This document shows positions 25,783-37,023 of a stretch of 64,000 bases of DNA, piece by piece. Source of the DNA: Dipteronia dyeriana (lineage: Eukaryota; Streptophyta; Magnoliopsida; Sapindales; Sapindaceae); the NCBI GenBank assembly GCA_032871835.1, contig CM065300.1, forward strand, positions 72,090,017 to 72,154,016. The letters run 5' to 3'. Every line of letters starts with the position of its first letter. Positions within the stretch are counted from its first letter, which is position 1. Below the pieces are notes generated by a model that was not told the origin of the DNA, ran no database searches, and was given only the letters and a program-made list of their open reading frames with translations. Position numbers and translations under genes: made by a program.

Positions 25783-26650
25783 TGTAGTATGTAAATTTTA
25801 CCAAGCATACACGTCATTGGCAGGAAGGAAAAAATAGCCAGGTGTATGTTTAGATGGGCATCCAGGAAATATCCTACAAGGCATCATTAAAGAGGAGGAA
25901 GCCCGAGTAAGCATATACTGAATAAAGACCTACTCGCGATCAGTTAACAACACTCGGGACTGGTTAAAACAACGCATTCACTCGGGCTCAAATGGCACTA
26001 CTCGGGACCATCAGGTATCAGTCTCACTCGGGAGTAAATACAACCCGAATAAGAACTTATCGTACGGGTTAAGTCATTAAATACGCGAAGATATTCGTCA
26101 TGAAGGAATCCCAAATAATGGACCTTTAAGTTAGAAGAGTCCCCAAATCAGGAAACAACTTGATTCCTTTTCGAAGACTACATTCTTATAAGGAAATAAG
26201 ACAAATTGAACTACGCTACTAGAGTCCCACTCGATTTCCATAAGAGACTCCGAAACAGGAAAGAAGACAAATCAACCTCAAGCAAGTAACCAAATCACAA
26301 TTAAATACAAATATCATGTATTACTTGTACAAAGCATATTAGGGTTCTATAAGCATATAAATAGACCCATAATCTGGCTCGAAAAGAGAGAGACAATATA
26401 GCATACAGTAATAAAAAATTAATCCAGAGAGAAAAAGGGAGATCGAGAGCTTGTAAAAACATCTTATTCTCTTAGTGGATTTTGGCTTTGTTGATCTTTC
26501 ATCCACCCGTGGATGTTTCTCCGACCATCGGAGTTTTACCACGTAAAACTTGTCTTTGTTACTCTCTCTGCATCTCTTGCTCTTTGAATCAATAGCCAAG
26601 ATCCAGTCCTTGTTGGCTTTTCTGGCATAAGCCAGAAAATGACGTCAACA
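25783..26650 (+). repeat. TAT 3' LTR
   Basis: It begins TGTAGTATGTAAATT and ends GACGTCAACA, one base longer than the 5' LTR. It keeps a TATA box (CATATAAAT, 26354-26362). Differences from the 5' copy are few and mostly transitions. Confidence 0.95.
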
Positions 26651-26726
26651 ACTTTTTTTATTGTTATAAAAAAAAAAACTTCGTCCAACTCATTGTGTGA
26701 AAAATTCGGCCAAGCATAGAGAAATG
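26651..26726 (+). repeat. COP-B 3' LTR, middle scrap
   Basis: About 70 bp of the COP-B LTR ('ttcggccaagcatagagaaa') lies between TAT and the solo copia LTR and matches 7320-7395 of the 5' LTR. Confidence 0.9.
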
Positions 26727-28845
26727 TGTTGGAACCCCGTTCACCGGTTACGCAGCGAAACTAGGTTTTAAAACTTTTTATACAAATCATAATATGTATC
26801 TGGGACCAGTGAACTTTGGATCGTAATTATTTTTCGAAACTAATATATACAATATGTATACACAGAAAATTGTAATCAATAAAATCAAAAGAACATACCA
26901 ACGTTTGGAGGCTACTTCACTTTATGTTATGCTCCTATCTGAACCAATCTTACCAACGTTTGGAAGCTCCTTCACTTTACGATGTGCTCCTGTCTGAACC
27001 ACTCGATCTTTTTCGTTATCTCCTAGGACTGGTAACTGCGTATGGACATGTCACGATCTTAGGAACTTGAATGGAGGATGTAGAGAAATACTTGAAGAAA
27101 CTATTTCTTCTCAATTTGGTGTATTTACATCACACACACATAAATTGCATCTCATACAAAATTTATATCAACTGATGTGGTTCAGTTCTTAAAATCATAA
27201 TATATATCTGATATATATATTTTATTTCTCACGTACTTCTATGTTGATAACCGAGCAAGCATCCACTCAACCACTTGCATTTTATATATTTATATCGCCT
27301 CTCCTGCTTCTTAAATATATATATATATATATAAAAATATTTCACAAGCCTCCTCTGCTTCTTTTTACATTTAATATATTTATCCTTTTTTTTCTTATAA
27401 TATATCATTGTCTGTATCCTATACAAACACTTATATATGTGCACACTCCAATTTGCATCCAATACAATCTCTTGTGTTATAATTGATATATATATTTTAA
27501 TTATCCTTTTCAAATATATCTAATATATTAAAAGTGAAATAAGTATTTTAAATTTAAAATTAAATTCAAATACTTAGATAAAAGATTTAGTAAAATAAAA
27601 TAATCCTATTATTTTATCTTCACCTAAATCCAAATATCAACTAACACCCTCCAATTAATAGTTAACTAATAATTCATAATTATCAATATAATTAAATAAT
27701 CTAATTATTTAATTAATTTAACTATTAACATTCATTAATTAAATAATCTCATTATTCAATTAATTTAACTATTAACATTCATTAATTAAATAATCTCATT
27801 ATTCAATTAATTCCCGAATATATATACGTGTCACTTTTCTAACACAATTAATTGGACAATCCAATTAGTTAACCGTGACTCTTGTTACCTAAATCGATCG
27901 GGCTAGCAAGGGGACCTAATGGACCCACAATATTTTGAGCTCCATAATCCCCGAAATAATTAATTAAACTCTTTCATTAATATTCCTTGATTATTAACTC
28001 CGGTGTTATTCCACTAAAAACCCGAAGCTACACTCTCTCAACTGCAGACGCTTTTACACAGATCGATACAACTCGGTGTCAATCGATATAGCTATTATAC
28101 CCCTCTAATTACATATATCCTTTAAGTGTCGTTGATTCTCTAATGAATAATAAATCCTATTTCCTCACGGAATTAGAAGAGCCATCATATTGTCCAAGCC
28201 CCGAATCAACCCTTAAGAGAACTACCGTCTACTTCTCACAAGAAGAATTGGATTCCACTATTGTGTACAAACCTTCCCAGCCTCAAGCCAAACCGCAATC
28301 CCAACATACAAAGCATATTGATCGGGAACTGCATCCGATCTCATCCATGGTATATCAAAGACCACGATCTAACCTGAAGGAGTCGATAAGACAATCAGGA
28401 TTAAGATCACCCACATATAGCTGTCATCAGTTGATATATATGAATCTTAGCGGTAAATGGATATTGGTGAGAGATTTATATAGATCATGGCCTAGTCCTA
28501 TATGATCACATCATACAAGGTGCCTCCATTCCCATATCTCATATGAATGATTCATGATAGAATCACTGTAAATTACGGAATGAACCGCAGCTATAGATTA
28601 ACCACAAATAAAGTACCCAGCTTTATTTGCTACCTGTGGACTCTTTAGATTGAACGTCTCTTACTATATCCATCTGTAAATGACACTCATATACATAGTT
28701 TGAGATTACATATGGCAATCTTGGATGTTAAATATATATGCATAAGTTATAAAAAAACAACACAACATGAATGAATTGAACTTTTCCTTTTATTTATTTC
28801 ATAAATCCATTTACGAATTACATCTTTAGGGCATAAACCCCAACA
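26727..28845 (-). repeat. Solo copia LTR inside the COP-B LTR
   Basis: This 2119-bp AT-rich block reads TGTTGGGGTTTATGCCC from its right end on the - strand and ends GGTTCCAACA. The flanks AAATG (26722-26726) and AAAAG (28846-28850) fit a 5-bp duplication with one change, and the COP-B 5' LTR is uninterrupted at the same place (near 7383-7392). It has no primer site, polypurine tract or coding region, so it is a solo LTR left by recombination. Its start resembles the LTR start of COP-B. The 120-codon frame at 28143-28505 matches nothing I know. Confidence 0.85.
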
Positions 28846-29271
28846 AAAAGAGGGAACGTTTTTGTTTTCGATAGTACACTAGTATCCTTTGTATCGAATC
28901 AAGGTTCACGCGAGTTTCAATCAAATTGATTGATAATTCAAAAGTGTTCGGGCGTTCTTGGTTTTTCTTTTGGAGAATTATTGTGACTAACAAAGAAAAA
29001 GATTTTGTTTATTTCCATCCTCAGGTATACAATTTAAAGAAACAGAGCCCACACTTCTAAGTGATTCACGTTCGTGATTAGATTGGAAGATCTTACAGAT
29101 TCAATTCGACGCTAGTTCAATTGTCACGAAAAAAAAGGTACGATACTTTTTATATACATCAATTGATCTAGCTTTAAGGTTCTTGTTACTAAAAGGGAAT
29201 TTTTTTTATTTATACGCAAACCCTAATTTTCTAATATTCTCACTCTTCCACTGCGTTGGTTTTTCCCTACA
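28846..29271 (+). repeat. COP-B 3' LTR, last part
   Basis: It matches 7388-7831 of the 5' LTR and ends CTACA, followed by the duplication ACAAT. Confidence 0.9.
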
Positions 29272-29276
29272 ACAAT

Positions 29277-29559
29277 AACCACACTTAAGACCAGAATGAA
29301 GTGTAAGTGTGATTGTGAAGAGATGCACATATATAAGCAATATCAATACAAATGCAAGATCAACAAAACATGCATGAGGTATGTGTGTGCACCTAAACTC
29401 TTCAAGAGACAAAGTCAAGTGAATATACCTTTTGCTCTTGAAGTCTTGGGGATGCTTGGAAGATTGCCAATGAGGTCCTAAGCTACCCATTACACAATCA
29501 TTTCCAATATGGTATAGTTTGTCATAAAATAAGCCAATCATAAAATTGCGGTCCTTACA
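29277..29559 (-). repeat. SIRE-A 3' LTR, last part
   Basis: It continues the LTR broken at 5610 and matches 33959-34242 of the intact LTR. It ends CCTTACA, next to the polypurine tract. Confidence 0.9.
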
Positions 29560-30800
29560 AGCTTCCTCTTTGGCTATTTCATGACAAAACAACCACTCAC
29601 AAATAAATCCTCACAAACAAAAATCTAGCTATTGTTCATAAGAGTCCATTCTACGTTACAAAAAGAGATACCTAAGAATCTAAGTCTTCAAGGTCTTCAA
29701 TCTCTTCGTAGATCATCATAACTACACACAATAGCAAGAAATCACTTTCCAAGAACAAGTGCATGTGAGGTGAGCAAACATAAAAAGCAATTGTACTCAA
29801 TAAAGCAATATAAACAAATGCATGTACAATGCTCCCCCTAAATGGGTTACTCTCTCTCAAAATCTCTCCCCAAAGCATAACCAATGCTCCCCCTATACTT
29901 CTCAAGACTTCTCCCCTTTTTTGTCATGATATAGGCAAAGGAGCTCCCCCTATCGGGTTGCTTTAGCAAAGAGAGCTATTCGTAGAAGAACATTGCATAA
30001 TCATATACACAAACTTTATGCAACTTAAATAATTGAGAGAGATTCAAGGAGTTTTATTTAAAGAAAAATGTGTGACAAGGATGCTTTATAAGCAAGACAT
30101 GTTGCATTCAAATCCAAAACAAACGGTATTTGGCAAAACAAACATCAAAAGGGTTTCCAAAAGAATTCAAACCAATTTGTACCCTTTTGTCATAAGCAAA
30201 CAAGATATAGTTTCAAAAAGTTTGAAAATAAAGCAACTATATCAATCTTTAAAGGCAAATCAAGACATGAGTGACTATTGCACCCCATTTTTATTTTCCC
30301 GAATAATTATCTGTATGATAGTAGTCTTGTTTCACCATTAAGAAATGAGAGAAGACTAATTTGGATATAAAATCCTTATTAATTTCATGGATACAAGATC
30401 TTTATTGATTAGTCTTCTCATTTGCACTCATACACATTTGTATTAAAGCAATCCAACTCAATTCATGCATGTCATTTTAAGCATGTCATAAGAAGCAAGT
30501 TCACATGTCATGGAGATAAATTATAGGTCATTCAAATGTATTCTCCCAATTAATTCTTCTCGTCCAAAAATGCATGTTTGAACATAAATATGACATGGAT
30601 TGCAAACAAAGCAATGTTGTACACTTATTAAAGAAAAATATATAAGCATATATGTGCAACCAAGAATCTTAAGCAATTATCAAAAGAGCATAAAATTAAT
30701 CAACTTTTTACACATAGCAAATCATGCAAGTTTGCTATCTTTTCTTGAGCTCCCCAAATGGGGTCAAATCCAACCAAGTCAATGGGAGGCATGAGACCTT
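29560..30800 (-). other. SIRE-A 3' untranslated region with several polypurine tracts
   Basis: On the + strand this shows repeated pyrimidine tracts such as 'gctccccct' at about 29832, 29884 and 29942 and 'tctccccttttttgtcatga' at about 29912. These read as purine tracts on the element's own strand. The same layout occurs in SIRE-C at 38930-39070. Several polypurine tracts are a known Sirevirus feature. No gene is seen. Confidence 0.7.
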
Positions 30801-31870
30801 ATAGATCTACCAAGTCCAAATGACCTAGTTGCATCTACAGGTGTCTCATGGGCACTAAGGCAAGCGGGTTCATTCTTTCTAACCCACCTAGGTTCCACTT
30901 CAACATTTTAGTGGTCAAAGACATTTTTCTAAGTTCCCTAGGTTCATGCAAGCTAGCCCTTTTTTTCAACCGTTTATCTATTATGCTCTATAACCTACAC
31001 CTCTCAATATATTTAAAGAACTTTGGTCTTAAGTGACCAATCATACCACAAAAATGACAAGTAGGTACAAAGTAAGAATTTATACCATTGCATTGTAATC
31101 TCATCCGAGCATCACCATGTTGATGAGGTTGTCTTTGACGGTGCATCGGGTTGCTTCTCCTTGGAGCTTGAACCGCTTTGTGGCACCTTTGTGGTTTCAC
31201 TTGTCGAGGTGGTTGAGTCAGTTGAAGTTGCCTCCTTGGTTGGTCATGCTTCTTGTGATCACCTTCTTTCCTCATAGTTGGCTTATTGGAAGAGATGATA
31301 GACTTCTCAAGGGATTGCCCTTCTTTCTTGGATTACCTAGGTTTTGATTGAGTTGCCAAGGCTTGTGTGGACTTTCCTTGAGTTGAGGATTTCTTGGATG
31401 AAGCTTACTCTTGCCTTGAGCTTGAGGTTGTTTGACCTTGGCCTTTCTTAATTCTTCAAGGCACCTCATCTCTCTTTCCTTGACAATCTTCAAGGACTTT
31501 TCTTTGTTTGCAAGCTCTACTTTCATTGTCTTCATCTGTTGGTGGCAATCTTCAATCTCCTTCTCATATTTGGACACATCAACCATATCCGTCTTTAAGG
31601 AGTCATCAATGGAGGTCCCTTTCTCTATGGTCTTTAATTTGTAGATAAGAATGGAGATGTCTTCCATTTGTTCTTCCATGATCTCTTTGTACAGATGATG
31701 TCTCCTTCTCCATGATCTCTCCTCCTTCACATTGGAGGTCATACTCTTCTTGTGAGATTTAGTAAATCTCTTAAATCTCTCAACCATGAGAGTCATCTCC
31801 TCATCAGAGTCATAATCTTTTCTCTCAACAGTAGAGGTCAATCTAGCATTACCCACTCTAAGTGTTTCAC
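30800..31870 (-). pseudogene. SIRE-A gag remnant
   Basis: Read leftward from about 31870, it has an acidic stretch ('DYDSDEEMTLMVERFKRF'), a coiled coil ('MKTMKVELANKEKSLKIVKE'), basic linkers and the second Sirevirus CCHC knuckle at about 31018-31059 ('CHFCGMIGHLRP'), where the last Cys is lost. 'RWVRKNE' follows. The N-terminal UBN2-type domain and everything from protease on are deleted, and frames shift near 31275. Confidence 0.75.
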
Positions 31871-31973
31871 TCTCAAACTTGATGTTTAGTGAATGAATGA
31901 ATGCAAAGATAAAAATGCACACAGATGCAAGACACACAAAACAAGAGCCTAGATCACCTAAGTATATCTAAGA

Positions 31974-31991
31974 ACCCGCTCTGATACCAAT
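31974..31991 (-). other. Primer binding site of SIRE-A
   Basis: On the - strand the sequence TTGGTATCAGAGC follows the LTR, complementary to initiator Met-tRNA. Confidence 0.9.
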
Positions 31992-34242
31992 TGAAAGTTC
32001 CCTAATAAATGCGTGTCTATAAACCTAGAGGGGGGTGAATAGGTTTTAATCAAGTCAATTACCATTTTTTCTTAATTAGTCAATATTCAAAATTCACCCA
32101 ATAAAACAAACATACAACATCAAGTGTAAAGTGTGGAAATATAAATAACACAAGATGTATACGTGGAAAACCCTCCAAACTGGAGAAAAACTATGGGCTG
32201 TTAAATGAGCCACACTCGATCGTAGAAATCCACTATATGATAACAAAGTTATACCCTCAAGTGATACTTGGACTCTCACCATTGACAACCTCACGCTATG
32301 GCCACTACCACTCACCACTCTTGGTTCAATCACAAGTGATATCCCTGATCCACTACTCTTGGGTGAGCACCTCCTACTCTACCATTCAGGCCTTTTACAG
32401 TCGATACCAGACCAACTGCTTGCCAACCCACCCTTGGTTGCAAGGCTTCTCTTGCTTATGCAACTTCAATCCGAAGCCACAAGACTTTGACTCAATGAAG
32501 AGTATATGGTCTAAATGTATATATGACACTATACTCAAATACAATTATGCGTAAGACTAAACACAAAATGCTTAATTAGATGTAGATAATGCAATATAAC
32601 ATCCTAGTTATCAACAATGCCTATATGCCCACAAATAAGGACTCAATAAGATGTAGATAAAATCTAATAACCTAATTGTCACTAAAAGTCCAACCAACAC
32701 AAGTTGTCACAATAAATAATCAAGGGCAATTTTGCAATCACTAAATACAATCAATGAGGCATAAACAGTAATGTCTAAATGCAATACATAAAGACTTAAC
32801 TAGATATGTATATACAATATTGCAATCTAGTTATCAAATAAAGCCACTTCAACACAAGTTATCAATAAACATGGCATGATAAAAAAATGCAAGCATCAAA
32901 TGCAATCAACATAACCTAATTAGCTAGAGGGCAAATATGACCTAAATGCTAGCTATCACAATACAAACCCCAAACATGTCATAACTTCAATGAATATGCA
33001 ATTAATATAAAGAAATGTTAATCTAATCAATAAATGACATGTCTTGGTAAGGTAGAATAATAAATGAACTTTAATAGAGGTTCTACTAACCAATCAAAGA
33101 AAACTCATGCTTGAATAAAGATGCAAGATGAGGATGGGTTGGGGTTTGGAGAGTTATAGAATAACTCTTGGAGCTTCTCTCTCAAAGGAAATACTTTCTC
33201 ACACTAAAAAATGGTTTGGAAGCTCTGAAAAACAAGTAAGGAAGAAGATGCCATATAAATATGAGCCCTAGAGCAAAACTATGTCGTTTTGAAAAATGCC
33301 CAAAATTTTACTCACTGCGCTGGTCGACAAGCGCCACACCAGCGCACACCTACTATCCAAGAGGCTCTGGTGAGGGCGCTTGTGGACTAATGCAGCCACA
33401 ACAGCGCAACAGCCTAATAGCCTGAGATTTGAGCGACCCAAAACATGACCAAACAACATCGAAACCTTTTATATAATATACCGTTGGAAGTTTATGGAAG
33501 TATACTTTCTACTCCAATTTACAAAACATGATTTGTATGTCTGTAGAAAGATTTATGGTCATTTGAGTGACCAAATGTCAGAAACGGACAACAACAGAGT
33601 TGCCCTGTTTTTGTGGTCACTTTGGAGATTTCAAAACCAATCCAAACAGTCAAGAAATATTATGAATAATACACCGTTCGAAAGGTATGGGTGTCTAGTT
33701 TTTACAGAAATTTTCAAACTTCATTTTGAAACATTGTATAAAATGATATGGTTGTAAGACCATACAAATGTCAGTTTTAAAAAATATTTAAATCATTAAA
33801 ATCGACTCTTTTGAAACTAGACACCTTACTCCATTTAACCAATCTAAGAGAAGAATAAAACTTTCTCAAATGGTCACTCAACGTACTAAAACAAGCACAC
33901 CATCGTTCAAGCGTGGATGTACCCGATCAAACAACGGAATAAGAATTAAACACACAACAACCACACTTAAGACTAAGAATGAAGTGCAAGTGCGATTGTG
34001 AAGAGATGCACATATATAAACAATATCAATACAAATACAAGATAAAAAAAACATGCATGACGTGTGTGTGTGCACCTAAACTCTTCAAGAGACAAAGTCA
34101 AGTGAATACACATTTTGCTCTTGAAGTCATGGAGATGCTTGGAAGCTTGCCAATGAGGTCCTAAGCTATCCATTACACAATCATCCCCAATGTGGTGTAG
34201 TTTGTCATGAAATAAGCCAATCATAAAATTGAGGTCCTTACA
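31992..34242 (-). repeat. SIRE-A 5' LTR (intact)
   Basis: A 2251-bp uninterrupted LTR supplying the empty sites for the solo gypsy LTR and for COP-B. A GC-rich palindromic block lies at about 33300-33400 and a minus-strand TATA box at about 33250-33262. No gene is present. Confidence 0.92.
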
Positions 34243-34247
34243 ATCTA

Positions 34248-34720
34248 TATGATTCACTCAATACAGATATTTATAATCCATGAAGGATTTAAAATTCTAG
34301 AAGCATATAAATCGAGACATCGTAATCTGTATTTGATGAACATACAAATATCATTATATAGATTCAAAACAATATGAATAGATTTGGTATAACCGTCTTA
34401 GTCAATATTTGATAAGGTAAGGATATAATAAATCATATTATATACTCATGTGTCTTTATAAAGAAATGAGAAAGACAATATTGTCTGGACCTGAAGATCG
34501 AGCATAGATCAAATTGAATGTTTGTCTATTAATCATAATATGTTGAAAAGATTCTGAAAAGATTCTATATGGATATTCTCCATAAAGTAAGTCTTTGCTT
34601 ATACCCTATAATCATTTATGATGTTATTTCCTTAAATAAACATCTATATGTGTCAGTTTAGCAATCAAGAAGATTGCTTCAAAAAAAAATTTATCATGGT
34701 GAACGTATCAAATGAAGTAT
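34248..34720 (+). pseudogene. Copia reverse transcriptase remnant, 3' part (COP-0)
   Basis: This continues the RT broken at 2833: 'TDIYIIHEGFKILEAYKS', 'LYLMNIQISLYRFK', then 'YVEKILKRFYMD' near 34540. These match the copia stretch running from the 'ADIYMKIPEGFK' type box through 'RSLYGLKQSGRMWY' to 'KVLKRFYMDKAHPLSTPM'. Stops and frame slips are frequent and the RNase H part is missing. The joint with 2833 across SIRE-A is exact, apart from the duplicated ATCTA. Confidence 0.75.
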
Positions 34721-35304
34721 ATTAATTATATTGGGGAATATGTGCATTGTACTATTTTTCCTTCCAATCAGGTTTTTGTCCTATTGGGTTTTCCTTATAA
34801 GGTTTTAATGAGGCAATTCTCTAAGCACACCCAAAAATCATTTTATCCATAAAGATCATCATAAATATTATATTAATCTAGTTGATCATCATATATATGT
34901 TGTCTTAATCAAGAAGATCATTGTAAATATTACTTTGATCTTGCTAATCATCGTATATATGTTACATTGATCCAGAAGATCATCATAATATTACTTTGAT
35001 CCGACAGATCAATGAATATCGTTGCTCGGGTTTTTATCCCACTGGATTTTCCCTAGCAAAGTATAAAAGAAATATGTTGAAGAAAACAATAATTCTGGAC
35101 ATATGTGCACTATACTCTTTTTCCCTTCGTTAAGGTTTTATCCCACTGGGTTTTCTTGACAAGGTTTTTTTATTGAGATAGTTTTGAGAACATCCAACAC
35201 CATAAGATCCAAAAGTTAATTATATATATTTTTACAGAAGTTTTTATCCCACTGGATTTGACCTAACAAATTGAAATACAAGTGGTGGAAAACCAACGAG
35301 GTAA
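34720..35304 (+). other. COP-0 3' untranslated region with repeated phrases
   Basis: The phrase 'tttttatcccactgg' followed by 'gttttcc' recurs with changes near 34768, 35030, 35130 and 35240. This is typical of the 3' region of some plant copia elements. It includes the 60-bp repeats listed separately. No gene is seen. Confidence 0.6.
34850..35022 (+). repeat. Three degenerate 60-bp tandem repeats
   Basis: Units built on 'agatcatcataaatatta' and 'tgatcatcatatatatgtt' recur about every 60 bp. Within each unit a 30-bp half-repeat is visible. Confidence 0.7.
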
Positions 35305-35674
35305 TGTTATAAATAAAGTGGATCCCTACCATTTGACTTTGTGCAACTTTGTGCACTTGATGCCTACTTGTATCACCGCCTAACACCTCTCTCTTGACTT
35401 CATTTCATTGCACAGTAGAAGCTTGGTTTGCTTTTGCTTCGTGCTTAAGTTAATTAGGTGGAATGTGGAATATTAAAACAACTATCCCTATCTTCGTTGG
35501 CTATATATATATATATATATAGCTTTCAATTGTAAAATTGGTTGATCAGTTTTTGAGCACTCTTGAAATCAATACAAAAGATAATATATTCTCTCGCCTC
35601 TGTTTCTTTGTTTGTTATTTATTATGTCTATCTCAGTTTCTCTTTATTTGTTATTTACTTGATTATTTACAACA
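35305..35674 (+). repeat. COP-0 3' LTR
   Basis: A 370-bp block begins TGTTATAAATAAAG and ends TTTACAACA, with a TA-repeat TATA region at about 35502-35521 and a CT-rich end. This start and end are common in short-LTR plant copia elements. The 5' LTR lies outside the window. Confidence 0.65.
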
Positions 35675-35713
35675 AACGGGTCTATATAACAAAATGGCTT
35701 CCTTATATATATA

Positions 35714-35911
35714 TATATGGTCAGATTAAACCAATTTAAATTTCTGACCTAAAACTTTGACTTTAACATTTCAACCACCCATGTGCTCTTAATCTAAGAG
35801 TCATAAACGCATTTAAATTTGAACCATTGGATTAACAACATATGGATAGTTGAGATGTTGAAGTCAAAATTTTAAGTCACAAATTTAACCTGATTTAGCT
35901 TGATGCATAAC

Positions 35912-35917
<6 letters not shown>
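35714..35917. mobile_element. Long inverted repeat, probable MITE in a TA microsatellite
   Basis: The left arm (35714-35797) and right arm (35830-35917) are reverse complements with moderate divergence. For example, 'aaaactttgactttaacatt' on the left pairs with the complement of 'gatgttgaagtcaaaatttt' on the right. A loop of about 35 bp separates them. TA repeats flank both sides (35704-35718 and 35914-35948). Non-coding elements inserted in TA microsatellites are known in rice as Micron. Confidence 0.6.
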
Positions 35918-35950
<33 letters not shown>

Positions 35951-36093
35951 GGCCTTCTATACATTTCTACATGCATTGGTCTACATAAAAAAATGGCTTC
36001 TTGCACTACAAGAATAGTTCAATAAGAAAAAGTAAATAAAGAGTTCATCCTAGAATTTAGTAAGAAAATTCCATTGTTCAATCCTAGAAATAT
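35918..36093. other. Spacer of unknown origin
   Basis: A TA repeat is followed by about 140 bp with no recognised feature. It holds one 'cactacaagaa' string like a CACTA terminus but with no partner. Confidence 0.4.
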
Positions 36094-36366
36094 TTCAATC
36101 TTCAATCTTCAACGATGAATCTCTTACCCCTTCTCGTAAAGAAACTCTTGGTAGTTATAGGTGACTACTTCTTGTAGATTCCCAATTTGTTTTAATGTAA
36201 GAAACACACCAAGTAGGAAAATATAACTATTTAAGGAATTAAATTATTTCCTAACTTGGATTTCTTCTTTGATGATTAATTCCTAAATTGAGTTTAAAAA
36301 ATTTCCAAAACATGTCTAGATTTTTTAGAGTTTTTCAGGATTTGATTTGAGAAGTTTTGGGATAAT
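36094..36366 (-). repeat. ATH-2 3' LTR, truncated first part
   Basis: It matches 61909-62176 of the intact LTR (for example 'aaacacaccaagtaggaaa'), up to the ATH-1 insertion at 36367. Confidence 0.85.
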
Positions 36367-37023
36367 TGATTGCAGTATTTTTGATCTTAATCAATTTAAA
36401 AGAAAGTTCGTTCATTGGGATCGGTGATTCTACTAATTGAACACTAATAGTCTAATTTAATCATATTCTAAGTGCAAGAAAACTAAATGGCATAATGCTT
36501 GTCTTGAGTTGGTATTCTAAATTACTAATATGCAAGATCAATTAAACTAAATTACTCACAAGCTCACACGAAAAATATATGAATATGAAGGAAAATATGG
36601 AATTAATACAACCTAATTAAACTTCTCAATGTAATCCATTAGTCTCATTAAGCACATAATTCCAATTGATAGGGTTTGTTTCATGAAGCACCTAATCTTT
36701 CCTATTACTCACACAAGGTCATGTAATGAATAAGGGTTAGAATTAGTTTCTAATTAAAAAAAAACTCTAAACCAAATCACCATAGCATGGTCATGCATAT
36801 GGAAACTTTCTCAATTATTAAGTTTTGTAGTTAAGGACTAAATGGGATGGTCACCCACATCTAACCCTCAACATCATAAATTTACTAATCCTAACACAAA
36901 CATTCATTGAGGACTCATTTGAATATAGGTGAAGGAATTAGAGCAAGTATTGCAATAAAAGAGACTACCTATGTAATTAATTAATAAGCATGGACCATGG
37001 GATTACAAAGAGTTGTTCAATCG
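36367..37023 (-). repeat. ATH-1 3' LTR, first part
   Basis: It matches 53902-54556 at about 95 percent by eye and ends at the SIRE-C insertion, whose duplication AATCG is 37019-37023. Confidence 0.92.

Larger units (their letters stand above)
14687..26650 (+). mobile_element. Tat-type Ty3/gypsy element with antisense gene (TAT)
   Basis: This is an 11.96-kb element with two LTRs of 867 and 868 bp that are still very similar. The order is gag, protease, RT, degenerate RNase H, a second RNase H, integrase, then a 4.5-kb 3' region with a minisatellite and a spliced gene on the opposite strand. A second RNase H after the first, no chromodomain, and an antisense ORF are hallmarks of the Tat (Retand/Ogre) branch. 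The flanking 5-mers GCTCT (14682-14686) and ACTTT (26651-26655) match at only three positions, so the target duplication is weak. Gag, integrase and the antisense gene carry stops. Confidence 0.9.
5611..29271 (+). mobile_element. Ty1/copia element interrupted by two insertions (COP-B)
   Basis: The 5' LTR is 5611-7831. The 3' LTR is split into 12992-14686, 26656-26726 and 28851-29271, about 2.2 kb in both cases. The 5-bp duplication ACAAT flanks it at 5606-5610 and 29272-29276, inside the SIRE-A 3' LTR. Removing the inserts leaves about 9.6 kb. The order is gag, a protease remnant, integrase, RT, RNase H, which is copia order. The coding region has many stops and frameshifts and lacks the protease catalytic site. 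I do not assign a firm lineage; the RNase H end resembles Tork-type elements. Confidence 0.9.
2834..34242 (-). mobile_element. Sirevirus-type Ty1/copia element, nested into (SIRE-A)
   Basis: This element on the - strand has two related LTRs of about 2.25 kb. The right one is intact (31992-34242). The left one is broken into 2834-3612, 4426-5610 and 29277-29559 by later insertions. The 5-bp target duplication ATCTA is perfect at 2829-2833 and 34243-34247, and both copies lie inside the COP-0 RT gene. Internally only a Met-tRNA primer site, a decayed gag and the 3' untranslated region remain. Protease, integrase, RT and RNase H are deleted, so it could only have moved with proteins supplied by relatives. 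Confidence 0.9.

Noticed and set aside
27229..27513. Lysine-rich 94-codon frame on the - strand
   Set aside because: It is low-complexity AT-rich LTR sequence with TA and AAG runs, and no domain.
28143..28505. 120-codon open frame on the + strand inside the solo copia LTR
   Set aside because: It lies antisense in an LTR, matches nothing I know and has no support from context; taken as chance.
36004..36014. CACTACAAGAA string like a CACTA transposon terminus
   Set aside because: Eleven bases with no second terminus, no 3-bp duplication and no transposase nearby; kept only as a note on the nest junction.
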